This document shows, piece by piece, positions 43,678 to 52,852 of a stretch of DNA of 64,000 nucleotides. Both the position numbers and the translations under genes were made by a program. Each line of letters starts with the position of its first letter. The first letter of the stretch is position 1. Below the pieces are notes generated by a model. That model searched no databases. It was not told where the DNA came from and was given only the letters and a program-made list of their open reading frames with translations. This DNA comes from Sphingomonas gei (lineage in GTDB: Bacteria; Pseudomonadota; Alphaproteobacteria; Sphingomonadales; Sphingomonadaceae), in NCBI RefSeq assembly GCF_004792685.1, contig NZ_SRXT01000001.1, forward strand, positions 248,001 through 312,000, read 5' to 3'.

Positions 43678-45786
43678 TCAGAAACGGCGGCGCAGCGAGG
43701 CGAGGACCGTGCGATCCTTGCCGAGATAGCAATAGCCCTCGTTGATCGTCCCGGCGCTATAGCTGCAGTTGGTGTAGACCTTCTCGTCGAAGATGTTGGC
43801 CCCGTTCACCGACAGCGACCATTTGCCGTAGCTCAGCTCGAGCATTGCATCGGCCAGCGTCACCGGATCGATTCGATAGATCTGGTCGAAGCTGACCTTG
43901 TCGCTCTGATAGCGCACGCCGCCGCCGAGCTTGACGCTGAGGTCGCCCCCCAGATCGAACCGCTTCGATGTCCAGACCGATGCCTGATGCTCGGGCAGAT
44001 TTTCGCGCCGATCGCCACGCAGGCGGCCGTCGACCACGAGATATTCGGCGCGGGTATAGCTGTACGAGGCCGTGACGTCGAAATCAGCCGGCAGCTTGAT
44101 ATTGGCTTCCGCCTCCACGCCGCGCGAACGGGTCGAGCCGCCCTGGATGAAGTTCTGCAACTCGTTCGGGTCGGCGATCAGGACATTCTGTTCCTTGATG
44201 TCATAGGCCGCAATGGTGAACAGCATCCGCGCCAGAGGCCGGAACTTGATCCCTGCTTCGTACTGGCGGCCGCTCCGCGGAACATACGCCACGCCAAAGA
44301 AATTGGACCCGAACACCGGCAGGAACGATTCCGAATAATTGAAATAGGGCGATACGCCCTTGACTACATCAGCGATGATGCCGCCGCGGAAGGTCCACGC
44401 CTTGTTGGCCTCGAGCTGCACATTGTTGACGTTCGACTGCACATTGTCGTGCCGCGCGCCGAACACGAGCGAGACCCGGTCCCAGGCCCGGATCTGATCC
44501 TGGAAATAGAAACCCGTCTGCGAATTCTTCGTATCGGTGGTCCAGCCCACGCCACTGGCGAATGGCACGCCGTACACCGGCGCATAGAGATTGAGCCCGG
44601 GCGCGGCGCCAAAGCCTTCCTCCTTGTCCTCGCGGAACTCGGTATAGTCGAACCCAGCGAGGATCTGGTGCGCCAGCGGCCCGGTGCCGAAGCTCAGCAC
44701 GAGATTGTTGTCGCTGTTGAGGCCGGTATATTTGGCGCGATTCAGATACCAGGCGCGGTTGGCGATGGTGCGGCCCGCATCGTCATAGGCGCCGCCGAAG
44801 CCGGTATAGCCGAACACTTCCTGATAATCGGTGTCCTGCTCGAAGGCGCGATTGCGGCTGTTGAAGGTCAGATTGTCGTTGAAGCGGTGCGTCACCAGCA
44901 GCGACAGGGCATAATGGCTCGCGCGGGTATGGTTGAAGTCGGGCTCTCCCAGATAGAAATCGTCGGAGATGCGCGTGGCGCCGCTGCCATCGACAGTCTT
45001 GCTGGTCGGCAGATAGGTCTGGCTGCCCAGATGATCGCGCTGGTACAGCCCGATAAACGTCACTTCGGTGTCCGGGCCCGGCTTGAGCGTAACCGCCGGC
45101 ATGACCGTGATGCGGTCGTTCTTCTGCCCCGGCTGCTGCAGGTCGGCGTCGCGGTACAGCCCGACCAGCCGCGCCGAAACGCCGTCGACGATCGGGCCGG
45201 TGACGTCGAGCTGCGCCTGCTTGTAGTCGTCGGTGCCATAGGTGATTCCGATCTCGCCGCCGAAGGCTTCCTGCGGCCGCTTGCTGATCGAATTGAGGAT
45301 GCCGCCGGCGCCGCCGCCGCCGTACAATGTCGACGAGGGGCCGCGCAGCAGCTCGGCGCGCTCGACGGTGAAGATTTCGAGCCGCCCGCCATAGATGAAG
45401 CCGGGCATACGGTTGAGGCCGTCGAGATATTGCTCGGCGCCGGTGCCGCGCACCGCGAGGAAGTCGCCGCGGGTATCGACCCCGTTCAACTCGCTGGTGG
45501 CACCCGCGCTGTAGCGGATCACGTCCTGCAGGTTGACCGCGGCGCGATCCTGGAAATCCTCGGCGGTGATCACGCTGATCGACTGCGGAACCTGAGTCAG
45601 CGGCGTATCGGTCTTGGTGCCCGAAAGCGCGCTGCCGGTCACGACAACGTCATCTTCCGCGGGCACTTCCTGCGCATCCTGGGCGCGTGCCGCCTGCGAC
45701 CAGGCCAGCATGCCGCAAGCCGACAGCAGCACCAGCCGCAGTCGCTTCGCTCTCAGGGAACCGCTTAATTCGAACTGCCGTGTCAT
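43678..45786 (-). CDS. TonB-dependent receptor, siderophore-receptor type
   Basis: A 702-aa receptor of the siderophore class (FhuA/FpvA-like). The signal peptide ends near ARAQD. The plug contains DDVVVTGSALSGTKTDTPLT followed by VPQSISVITAEDFQDRAA, the hallmark of that class, and RGPSSTLYGGGGAGGILN. The barrel ends KDRTVLASLRRRF. There is no STN domain. AAGGGG precedes the ATG at 45786. No Fur-like box is obvious. Instead the upstream 155-bp gap has two GCTTACCC repeats on the coding strand, 21 bp apart, which suggests control by the adjacent MalT-like regulator. The ligand therefore need not be an iron chelate. Confidence 0.9.
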   Translation of the reverse strand: MTRQFELSGSLRAKRLRLVLLSACGMLAWSQAARAQDAQEVPAEDDVVVTGSALSGTKTDTPLTQVPQSISVITAEDFQDRAAVNLQDVIRYSAGATSELNGVDTRGDFLAVRGTGAEQYLDGLNRMPGFIYGGRLEIFTVERAELLRGPSSTLYGGGGAGGILNSISKRPQEAFGGEIGITYGTDDYKQAQLDVTGPIVDGVSARLVGLYRDADLQQPGQKNDRITVMPAVTLKPGPDTEVTFIGLYQRDHLGSQTYLPTSKTVDGSGATRISDDFYLGEPDFNHTRASHYALSLLVTHRFNDNLTFNSRNRAFEQDTDYQEVFGYTGFGGAYDDAGRTIANRAWYLNRAKYTGLNSDNNLVLSFGTGPLAHQILAGFDYTEFREDKEEGFGAAPGLNLYAPVYGVPFASGVGWTTDTKNSQTGFYFQDQIRAWDRVSLVFGARHDNVQSNVNNVQLEANKAWTFRGGIIADVVKGVSPYFNYSESFLPVFGSNFFGVAYVPRSGRQYEAGIKFRPLARMLFTIAAYDIKEQNVLIADPNELQNFIQGGSTRSRGVEAEANIKLPADFDVTASYSYTRAEYLVVDGRLRGDRRENLPEHQASVWTSKRFDLGGDLSVKLGGGVRYQSDKVSFDQIYRIDPVTLADAMLELSYGKWSLSVNGANIFDEKVYTNCSYSAGTINEGYCYLGKDRTVLASLRRRF

Positions 45787-45895
45787 ATGCCACCCCTTGT
45801 CTAGTCGTTGCCGATACCGGCCGCGGTGCGTTGCGCGGTCCAGTCCTCCCATCGGCATTGAACAACAGGCGCGCGGACACGCCACGCGCAAATCA

Positions 45896-45924
45896 GGGTA
45901 AGCAAGGAGTGAAGACGGGTAAGC
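45896..45924 (-). promoter_or_regulatory. TTACCC direct repeat, 21-bp period (TonB receptor promoter)
   Basis: On the minus strand GCTTACCC occurs at 45924-45917 and again at 45903-45896, exactly 21 bp apart, 110-138 nt upstream of the receptor start. The same TTACCC/21-bp arrangement lies upstream of the HyuA gene on the other side of the MalT-like regulator. Direct repeats two helical turns apart are how MalT-type activators bind. Confidence 0.55.
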
Positions 45925-45941
45925 CGCCAGGAGAGCGGGCG

Positions 45942-48629
45942 TCAGGGTGCGGGCAACTGGGCTCCGGGGAGGAACCCCCGTTCGCGCGAAACCCGCACGG
46001 CCTCGCGACGCTTGTTGACTCCGATCTTCCGGAAAACCGATTTGAGCCGATACTTTACCGTGTCCGGCGACATGCCGATCAACCGGGCGATTTCCTTGTT
46101 CGAATAGCCTTGGCTCAGATGCGCGAGGATCGCGGTCTCGGCATCATTGAGCGCATCGTCGGCTATCGGCGCCGCCGAACGGATGACGACGGCCCGGGAG
46201 AGATTGCGCAGGAATTGGGCGCGAAAGCGATCGATCCGCGGCGCGCCGGCGAGCGCGGCCTCGACCAGCTCGCGCGAGAAACGCCGCGCGTCGACGAACG
46301 GCCGGACCACGCCCTGGAACATCGCCACACCCACCGCCTCGTCGAAACAAGCCTGGGCGCGGGCCGCGTCCCCAGCCTGGCGCAGGCCGTGCGCGCGGAG
46401 CAGATTGACGTCGATCAGTAGCCGGCCGGCGCCGTGCTGGCTGGCCCAGCGGTGAATATGCGCCAGATCGGCCAGCGCAGTTGCAGGATCGCCATCGAGT
46501 AAGTGCAATTGCGCGCGGCACATCGCCGCGGCGACCGCTACCGCACGATATTGCGGAGATTCCTCGCGCATCGGGGCGGCGAGCGAGTCGAGCCCGATCC
46601 TCTCCGCCAATGCCTTGGCGGCCGCGACATCCGGCGCATGGTGGAGCAACAGCTCGAGCTCGCACAAATCGGTAAGCAAGGTGAGTTGGTGGAAGCGCCG
46701 ACGCTCGGCGGTGCGCCGCGCGCGCTCGAGCAATGCCTGCGCGGCCGCGAGCGCACCATCGCTCGCCGCCGCCCGCGCGGCAGTGAAATAAGCCGCGGCG
46801 TAGACATCGACCCAGCCGTCGAACAATTCCATGTGCGGCAGCGCCCATTCGAGCAAGGCGAGCGCCTCGGGCGCGCGATCCTGCTCGTAGAGCAATTCCG
46901 CCTCGAACGCCGCGCAATTGGCCGCGAGATCCGATCGCGAGCCGAAGCCGCGTTCGATTTCGTCGCGTGCATCGGCGAGGATCGTCGCGGCGTCCTGCAT
47001 GCGCCCCTGGGCGCGCTTGATCCGCGCCTCGTGAAAGCGCGTGAACAAATCCGAATAAAGCGAGCCGAGCGCCTGATAATGCTCGCGCGCGGCCAGCGTC
47101 GGTTCGAGCGCGCGTTCGAGCCAGCCGCCTTCATAATATTTGGCACCCAGCGTCTCGTAGAAATTGGCGAGCACCAGATGATCGTCGGCCGGCAGCGTGC
47201 GAAGCAGTGCTTCGCGCTCGAGCAACGTCTCGAACGTCATCGGCAAATTCTCGTACTCGACCAGCACGTCGCCGACGACGCGAATCTCGGTCCATAGATC
47301 GGCGGAGAGATCGGGATCCGCGGTCGCGACGAAGCGATCGTAATCGGCGCGGGCGACTTCCATCTGGCCCCGCTTCACTTCGAGATAGATCCGCGCCAGC
47401 ACCAGTCGCGGCCGCGCCGCGATGGTGGTTGCAGGCAGTTCCGCGAAGCCGCGCTCGACCAGTCCCTGGAAGCCCTGCGGGATCAGCCGCCAGCCGCCGG
47501 CGTCCTCGACCACCGTCGCCAGCAGCGCGTCGTCGCGGGCCTGGATCGCATGATTGACCGCTTCGACGACTTCGCCGCGTTCGGAGAACCACAAGGCCGC
47601 GCGCCGCTGCAGCGTACGGAACAACGCGGCATCCCCGCGGGCAAGGCGCTCGCGCAGATATTCTGCGAAGAGCTGGTGATAGCGATAGGCTTGGCGATCG
47701 GGCGAAAGCGGAGTTAGCACTACGCCCTGCTGCTCGAGCCTTTCGAGGAGCAGCCAGCCGTCCTGCCGATCGCACAGCAAGTTGATCGTGTCACCAGTGA
47801 GATGGTCGAGCAAAGCAGTGCGCAGGACGACTTGCTGGGTCTCCTCGGGCAGCGTCATCAACACTTGCTCGGAAAGGTAGCGCGCCAGTTCGGAGCTCGC
47901 CCCGCTGAAACGTGCGACGAGCTGGCGCGGATCGGCGCCGCGCTTTAGCGAGAGCGAAGCGAGTTGGAGCGCGATCGCCCAGCCTTCGGTGCGCTCGACG
48001 ATGCGCGCCACGTCTTCGCCGGAGAGTGCGGCGCTGTCGCCGCGCGCGAACAGCGCCTGGGCTTCCTCGGCGGAGAATTTGAGGTCCTCGGCACGGAGCT
48101 CGAGCAATTGCTCCTCGGCGGCGAGAAGCGACTGGCCAAGCCATGGATAATCGCGCGACGCGACGATGAAGTGGCAGTTCGGCGGCGCGAGCTGGATCAG
48201 CGACTTGAGGAACTCGCCGACCGGCGCACCTTCGGCGAGGTGGAGATCGTCGAGAATCAGCACCACTCGGCGCGGTTCGCGCGCTAGCCGGTTGATGATT
48301 GCGGATAATGCCGCGCGCGGCGGCAGATCGATGCGCTTGCGTTCGCCTTCGGCGTCGACGCCGTCTACTGCCAGCGCGATATATTGGGCCAGCCGCCGCG
48401 GATCGCCGTCGTCGCGCTCCAGCGTCAGCCAGGCGACCAAAGTCGTGTCGCCGTCGACTCGGCCGCGCCACTGCGAAAGCAGGCTGGTCTTGCCGTAGCC
48501 GGCGGGCGCGTGGACGAGCGTGAGGCGCCGCTCCAGCGCACCGTCGAGCCGGGTGAGCAGCACGTCGCGCCGCACCTGATTCCCCATCCAGGCGGGAGGC
48601 GCAATCTTCGTTGGGATCAGTTCATCCAC
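45942..48629 (-). CDS. MalT-like LuxR-family ATP-dependent regulator (LAL type)
   Basis: An 895-aa large ATP-binding LuxR-type regulator. A STAND-type NTPase domain carries Walker A APAGYGKTSLL (41-51) and Walker B RVVLILDDLHL. A long helical TPR-like sensor region fills the middle. The C-terminal LuxR helix-turn-helix is LSQGYSNKEIARLIGMSPDTVKYRLKSVFRKIG. MalT-type proteins oligomerise on inducer and ATP and activate from direct repeats. It sits between the TonB receptor (tandem downstream) and the divergent HyuA operon, and both flanks hold a TTACCC repeat pair, so it is the likely activator of both. Inducer unknown. Confidence 0.9.
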   Translation of the reverse strand: MDELIPTKIAPPAWMGNQVRRDVLLTRLDGALERRLTLVHAPAGYGKTSLLSQWRGRVDGDTTLVAWLTLERDDGDPRRLAQYIALAVDGVDAEGERKRIDLPPRAALSAIINRLAREPRRVVLILDDLHLAEGAPVGEFLKSLIQLAPPNCHFIVASRDYPWLGQSLLAAEEQLLELRAEDLKFSAEEAQALFARGDSAALSGEDVARIVERTEGWAIALQLASLSLKRGADPRQLVARFSGASSELARYLSEQVLMTLPEETQQVVLRTALLDHLTGDTINLLCDRQDGWLLLERLEQQGVVLTPLSPDRQAYRYHQLFAEYLRERLARGDAALFRTLQRRAALWFSERGEVVEAVNHAIQARDDALLATVVEDAGGWRLIPQGFQGLVERGFAELPATTIAARPRLVLARIYLEVKRGQMEVARADYDRFVATADPDLSADLWTEIRVVGDVLVEYENLPMTFETLLEREALLRTLPADDHLVLANFYETLGAKYYEGGWLERALEPTLAAREHYQALGSLYSDLFTRFHEARIKRAQGRMQDAATILADARDEIERGFGSRSDLAANCAAFEAELLYEQDRAPEALALLEWALPHMELFDGWVDVYAAAYFTAARAAASDGALAAAQALLERARRTAERRRFHQLTLLTDLCELELLLHHAPDVAAAKALAERIGLDSLAAPMREESPQYRAVAVAAAMCRAQLHLLDGDPATALADLAHIHRWASQHGAGRLLIDVNLLRAHGLRQAGDAARAQACFDEAVGVAMFQGVVRPFVDARRFSRELVEAALAGAPRIDRFRAQFLRNLSRAVVIRSAAPIADDALNDAETAILAHLSQGYSNKEIARLIGMSPDTVKYRLKSVFRKIGVNKRREAVRVSRERGFLPGAQLPAP

Positions 48630-48733
48630 GCAATCATCCGTTGCCAGGGCTTCTTGTCGCGCCCGCCGGCATCCCGCTCCGGCGTGAAGTCTAGGCGTGA
48701 AATTGCGACGCGCTCAAGGCCGCCGCGCAAGGA

Positions 48734-48763
48734 ATTACCCGATTGGGCGGGTCGATTACCCGA
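48734..48763 (+). promoter_or_regulatory. ATTACCCGA direct repeat, 21-bp period (HyuA promoter)
   Basis: ATTACCCGA occurs at 48734-48742 and 48755-48763, exactly 21 bp apart, 91-120 nt upstream of the HyuA start and in the direction of its transcription. It shares TTACCC and the period with the repeats at 45896-45924. The rest of the 224-bp gap (48630-48853) shows no gene. Confidence 0.6.
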
Positions 48764-48853
48764 ACCGTCGGCATCGGCACCCGTTTTACGAGTTGCGCGG
48801 CGAACGACGCGGAACCTACCCACAAGGGGTTACCGGGGCAGGAGTGGTGGTCA

Positions 48854-50479
48854 GTGCGGATTGGTGTCGATGTCGGGGGCACGAATACCGACGCCGTGTT
48901 GATGGATGGGAGCGATGTCCGCGCCTGGACCAAGCAGCCGACCACGGCCGATGTGAGCTCGGGCGTGGCCGCGGCGATTACGGCCGTGCTGCGGCAGGCG
49001 GGCGTGGCGCCTGGCGCGATCGCATCGGTGATGATCGGCACCACCCATTTCGCCAACGCGCTGGTCGAGCGCAGCCAGCTCGACCCGGTCGGCGTGCTAC
49101 GGCTGGCTAGCCCGTCGGGCGAGGCGCTGCCGCCGATGACCGGCTGGCCCACCGACCTGACCGCACAAATCGGCAACCATGTCTTCCTGCTACCCGGCGG
49201 CTATGAAATGGACGGGCGCGAGATCGCGCCGCTGGACGAGACCAGGATACGCGACGCCGCACGCACGTTGCGGTCATCCAAGGTCGACGCAATAGCGATC
49301 AGTAGCGCCTTCGCCCCGATCAACCCCGCGATGGAGCAGCGCGCGGCGGAGATCGTGCGGCAGGTTCACCCCGATGCGGTGGTCACCGTCTCCTACGCGA
49401 TCGGCCGGATCGGCCTAGTCGAGCGCGAGAATGCGGCGATCCTCAACGCCGCGCTCACCAGCCTCGCGGGCCGCGTTATTTCGTCGTTCGAGCGGGCGCT
49501 GGCCGCGATCGGCGTGTCTGCGCCGCTCTACATCTCGCAGAATGACGGTACTCTGATCTCGGCGACGCAGGCGGCGACCTATCCGGTGCTGACGATCGGA
49601 TCGGGGCCGACCAACTCCATGCGCGGCGCCGCCTTCCTGACCGGCGTTACCGACGCGATCGTGATGGACGTCGGCGGCACCACTACCGATGTCGGCGTGC
49701 TGATTAATGGCTTCCCGCGCGAATCCTCGATCGCAGTCGATATCGGCGGGGTGCGCACCAATTTCCGCATGCCCGACATCCTCGCGATCGGGCTGGGCGG
49801 GGGCACGCGGGTCCATCTCGATCCGGCGCTGTACGAAGCCACCGCGCTCGACGCGGCGGCGCTCCGGGTCGGTCCGGACTCGGTCGGCTTCCGCATCGCC
49901 GAGGAGGCGATGCTGTTTGGCGGGGAAACGCTGACGACGAGCGATGTCGCGGTCGCCACCGGCCGTGCCGATTTCGGCGATCCGTCGCGCCTTCCCGCGC
50001 TCAGCGACGCGGTGCTGCAGACGGTGTGGCAGCGGATTCAGACGATGCTGGCCGACAGCATGGATCGGATGAAGACCGCCCGGGGGGACGTGACGATCCT
50101 CGCCGTGGGCGGCGGGAATTTTCTGATCCCCGATACGCTCAAGGGCGCTGCCAAGGTGATCCGCCCGCCACATGCGGATGTTGCGAATGCGGTGGGAGCG
50201 GCGATCGCGCAGATCGGCGCGCAGGTCGAGCAACTCGTCAGCTATGACAAGGTGCCGCGAGCAACGGTGATCGCGCAGCTGTCCGACGAGGCGCGCGCGC
50301 GCGTGGCGGCGGCGGGGGGCGATATTGAGAAGGTGCAGATCGTGGACGTCGATGAAGTGTTCCTGAGCTACATGCCCGGCCGGGCGGCGCAAGTCCGCGT
50401 CCGCGCAGTGAGCGATCTCGTCGAGGGCCGCACCGCCGACGCTACCCCTGAAGCGAGCCTGGCCGCGCATGCGCATTGA
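48854..50479 (+). CDS. Hydantoinase/oxoprolinase A-type ATP-dependent protein (HyuA-like)
   Basis: A 541-aa protein of the hydantoinase/5-oxoprolinase A family, which uses ATP to open cyclic amides. The N-terminal phosphate-binding RIGVDVGGTNTDAVLMDG is followed by GTTHFANALVERSQL. The second domain carries AIVMDVGGTTTDVGVLING and AIGLGGGTRVHLDP, all actin-like ATPase signatures. GTG at 48854 is chosen because GGAG (48841-48844) is 9 nt upstream. No HyuB partner is present; the next gene, overlapping by 11 nt, is a DUF917 protein instead, which is the known partner type for this shorter HyuA branch. It is divergent from the MalT-like regulator. Confidence 0.85.
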   Translation: MRIGVDVGGTNTDAVLMDGSDVRAWTKQPTTADVSSGVAAAITAVLRQAGVAPGAIASVMIGTTHFANALVERSQLDPVGVLRLASPSGEALPPMTGWPTDLTAQIGNHVFLLPGGYEMDGREIAPLDETRIRDAARTLRSSKVDAIAISSAFAPINPAMEQRAAEIVRQVHPDAVVTVSYAIGRIGLVERENAAILNAALTSLAGRVISSFERALAAIGVSAPLYISQNDGTLISATQAATYPVLTIGSGPTNSMRGAAFLTGVTDAIVMDVGGTTTDVGVLINGFPRESSIAVDIGGVRTNFRMPDILAIGLGGGTRVHLDPALYEATALDAAALRVGPDSVGFRIAEEAMLFGGETLTTSDVAVATGRADFGDPSRLPALSDAVLQTVWQRIQTMLADSMDRMKTARGDVTILAVGGGNFLIPDTLKGAAKVIRPPHADVANAVGAAIAQIGAQVEQLVSYDKVPRATVIAQLSDEARARVAAAGGDIEKVQIVDVDEVFLSYMPGRAAQVRVRAVSDLVEGRTADATPEASLAAHAH

Positions 50480-51569
50480 TCGCGCGGCGCTCGCCGATCT
50501 CGCCACCGGCGCGGCCTTTCTGGGATCGGGCGGGGGCGGGGATCCCTATTATGCGATGCTGCTCGGCGAGGCCGAGCTGGCCCGGCGCGGCAGCTTCGAG
50601 CTGGTGACGCTCGATACGCTGGCGGACGACGCGCTGGTCGTGCCGTGCGGCTGGGTCGGCGCGCCGACGGTGTCGGTCGAGAAGCTGCCGAGCGGCAAGG
50701 AAGCGATGGCCGGACTCCAGCGGCTGGAGGCGATGCTCGGCCGCAAGATCGACGCGGTGATGCCGATCGAGATCGGCGGGAGCAACGGGCTGGCGCCTTT
50801 GGTCGCCGCCGCCGAGCTGGGGGTGCCGGTGGTCGATGCCGACGGCATGGGGCGCGCTTTCCCCGAATCGCAGATGGCGATCTTCAACATCCACGGCATT
50901 TCCGCATGCCCTTCGGTGGTGACCGCAGCGTCGGGATCGCTGACGGTGATCGAAACCTCGGACAATGTCGAGCATGAGCGGCTCGCCCGCGCGCTCGCGA
51001 TCGCGCTGGGCGGCATCGCGCACATGGTCGAATATCCGCTGAGCGGCGCGCAGGCCAAGGCCTATGCCGTGCCCGGCAGCATCTCGGTGGCGATTGCGAT
51101 CGGCGCGGCGATACGGCAGGCGCGCGCGGCGGGTGAGGACCCGTTCGAGGCGTTGTTCACGGCGCTGTGGGAGAGCGGGCTCTATGCGCATGCCGGGATA
51201 TTGTTCGACGGCAAGATCACCGATCTCGAGCGCGAGACGCAGGGTGGCTTCTCGGTCGGCCGTATCGTGATCGAGGCGTTCGACGGCCAGTCGCGCGTCG
51301 AAGTCGATTTCCAGAACGAGAATCTGCTCGCGCGCCGCGACGGCAAGATCGTCGCGATGGTGCCCGATATCCTGACGGTGATGGACCGCGAGACCGCCGA
51401 CAGCATCACCACCGAACGGCTCAAATACGGCCAGCGAGTCAAATTGGTCGGGGCGGCCGCGCCCGCGATGCTGCGCACCGCGCGCGCGCTCGATTTCGTC
51501 GGGCCCGGTGCGTTCGGCTATCCCGACGCCTATGTGCCGATCGAGCGGCTGAACGGGTGGGGGGCGTGA
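50469..51569 (+). CDS. DUF917 (PF06032) family protein
   Basis: A 366-aa cytosolic protein of the DUF917 family. Motifs are TGAAFLGSGGGGDPYYAMLL at the N-terminus, PIEIGGSNGLAPLVAAAELGVPVVDADGMGRAFPE, and a C-terminal QNENLLARRDG with VMVPDILTVMD-like strands. Pfam now links this family to S-methyl-thiohydantoin desulfurase (from memory), and members are often encoded next to or fused with HyuA-type proteins. It overlaps HyuA by 11 nt, and its stop overlaps the permease start. It is therefore a likely obligate partner acting on a hydantoin or thiohydantoin-like ring. Exact reaction unknown. Confidence 0.85.
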   Translation: MRIDRAALADLATGAAFLGSGGGGDPYYAMLLGEAELARRGSFELVTLDTLADDALVVPCGWVGAPTVSVEKLPSGKEAMAGLQRLEAMLGRKIDAVMPIEIGGSNGLAPLVAAAELGVPVVDADGMGRAFPESQMAIFNIHGISACPSVVTAASGSLTVIETSDNVEHERLARALAIALGGIAHMVEYPLSGAQAKAYAVPGSISVAIAIGAAIRQARAAGEDPFEALFTALWESGLYAHAGILFDGKITDLERETQGGFSVGRIVIEAFDGQSRVEVDFQNENLLARRDGKIVAMVPDILTVMDRETADSITTERLKYGQRVKLVGAAAPAMLRTARALDFVGPGAFGYPDAYVPIERLNGWGA

Positions 51570-52852
51570 CCGAACAAGCAGGCGAGCTGCACGCGCATCG
51601 CCCCGTCCCTGAGGGCGTGACCGTCCCGGGCTGGCGGGTCGGGCTGATCGTCGCGAGCTTCTCGATCGGACTGCCGGACTTTCTCAACGGCGCGCACAAT
51701 GCGCTGGCATTGGGTTTCTGGGGTGCGGTGAGCGCGGCGTTGATCGCGGCGGTGATCCTGTGCGCCGGCGGGTGTTTCACTTCGGTGGTCAGCGTGCGGA
51801 CGCGGCTTTCGACCTATCTGCTCGTGCGCCGATCGTTCGGCACCGGCGGCGCGGCGCTGATCAACACCGTGATCGCGCTCATCCATTTCTGCTGGTTCGG
51901 GGTGAACGCCTCGTTCTTCGGCGAGGCGATGGTGCAGGCGGCGGAGGCCAACGGCATCGCCGGCAACTTCATGCTCTTCGTGATCCTCGGCAGCGCGCTG
52001 ATGACGGTCTCGACGATCATCGGGTTCAAGGCGCTCGATCGGCTCGCGGTGGTGGCGGTGCCGGTGCTTGGCGTTATCCTGGCGCTGGTCGTCTGGGCCG
52101 CGCTCGATCGTCACGGACTGGTGACGGTTCCTGCCGTCAGCCCGCCCGAGCAGATGGGCTTCGGCATTGCGATCTCGGCGCTGATCGGCGCCTATATGCT
52201 CGCGGTCGCGACGATGCCCGATCTGTCGCGCTATACCCGCACCAAGCGCGGCGCGATCGCCAGCATGGTGTTGTCCTTTCCGATAGCGACACCGCTGATG
52301 ATGACCGCCGCGGCGATACCCGCGCTTGCGACCGGCGAGACGAGCATCATGAAGCTGGTGGTGCAATTCGGCTTCGGCACGCCGGTGCTGTTCCTGCTGG
52401 TGCTGCCGACCTGGACGGTCAATTCGCTCAACCTTTATTCCGCCAGCCTGTCGCTCGGTACGACCTTCCCGCGCGTGCGGCCGTGGCTGTTCACGATGCT
52501 GGGCGGCACGATGGGGGCCGGCTTCGCGCTGATGGGCATCCTCGACGCGTTCATTCCATTCCTGCTGTTCCTCGGCCTGATCATCCCGCCGATCGCCGCC
52601 ATCTATGTGATCGACGCGCTCACCACGTGGCGGGAGGCCGATTCCGCCGCCTCGATCGCCGCGGTGCCGCTGGTGCGCTGGCCGGCGCTGGCGACCTGGC
52701 TGGGGTCGATCCTGGTCGCGGTGCTCGCCGCTTATGAGGGATGGACACTGACCACGGTGCCGGCGCTCGACGCGACGATCTTCGCTGGGTTGGTCTATGC
52801 GCTGGTGCGCCGGCGCTTCGCGTCAGCCCAGCCCGGTTCCGACCACGCCTGA
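51566..52852 (+). CDS. NCS1-family permease (CodB-like)
   Basis: A 428-aa inner-membrane nucleobase:cation symporter of the NCS1 family, close to cytosine permease CodB and related to the hydantoin carrier Mhp1. About 12 membrane helices begin with VGLIVASFSIGLPDFLNG and include TYLLVRRSFGTGGAALINTV and ATMPDLSRYTRTKRGAI. It starts with GTG overlapping the DUF917 stop (GTGA), so it is translationally coupled to HyuA/DUF917 and probably imports their substrate. Its 3' end overlaps the convergent CoA-transferase gene by 30 bp. Confidence 0.88.
   Translation: MTEQAGELHAHRPVPEGVTVPGWRVGLIVASFSIGLPDFLNGAHNALALGFWGAVSAALIAAVILCAGGCFTSVVSVRTRLSTYLLVRRSFGTGGAALINTVIALIHFCWFGVNASFFGEAMVQAAEANGIAGNFMLFVILGSALMTVSTIIGFKALDRLAVVAVPVLGVILALVVWAALDRHGLVTVPAVSPPEQMGFGIAISALIGAYMLAVATMPDLSRYTRTKRGAIASMVLSFPIATPLMMTAAAIPALATGETSIMKLVVQFGFGTPVLFLLVLPTWTVNSLNLYSASLSLGTTFPRVRPWLFTMLGGTMGAGFALMGILDAFIPFLLFLGLIIPPIAAIYVIDALTTWREADSAASIAAVPLVRWPALATWLGSILVAVLAAYEGWTLTTVPALDATIFAGLVYALVRRRFASAQPGSDHA

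Noticed and set aside
43273..45768. Plus-strand open frame of 831 aa opposite the siderophore-type receptor
   Set aside because: It covers the receptor and the amidohydrolase start in antisense and its translation is repetitive His/Arg/Ala/Glu-rich. A codon-bias shadow.
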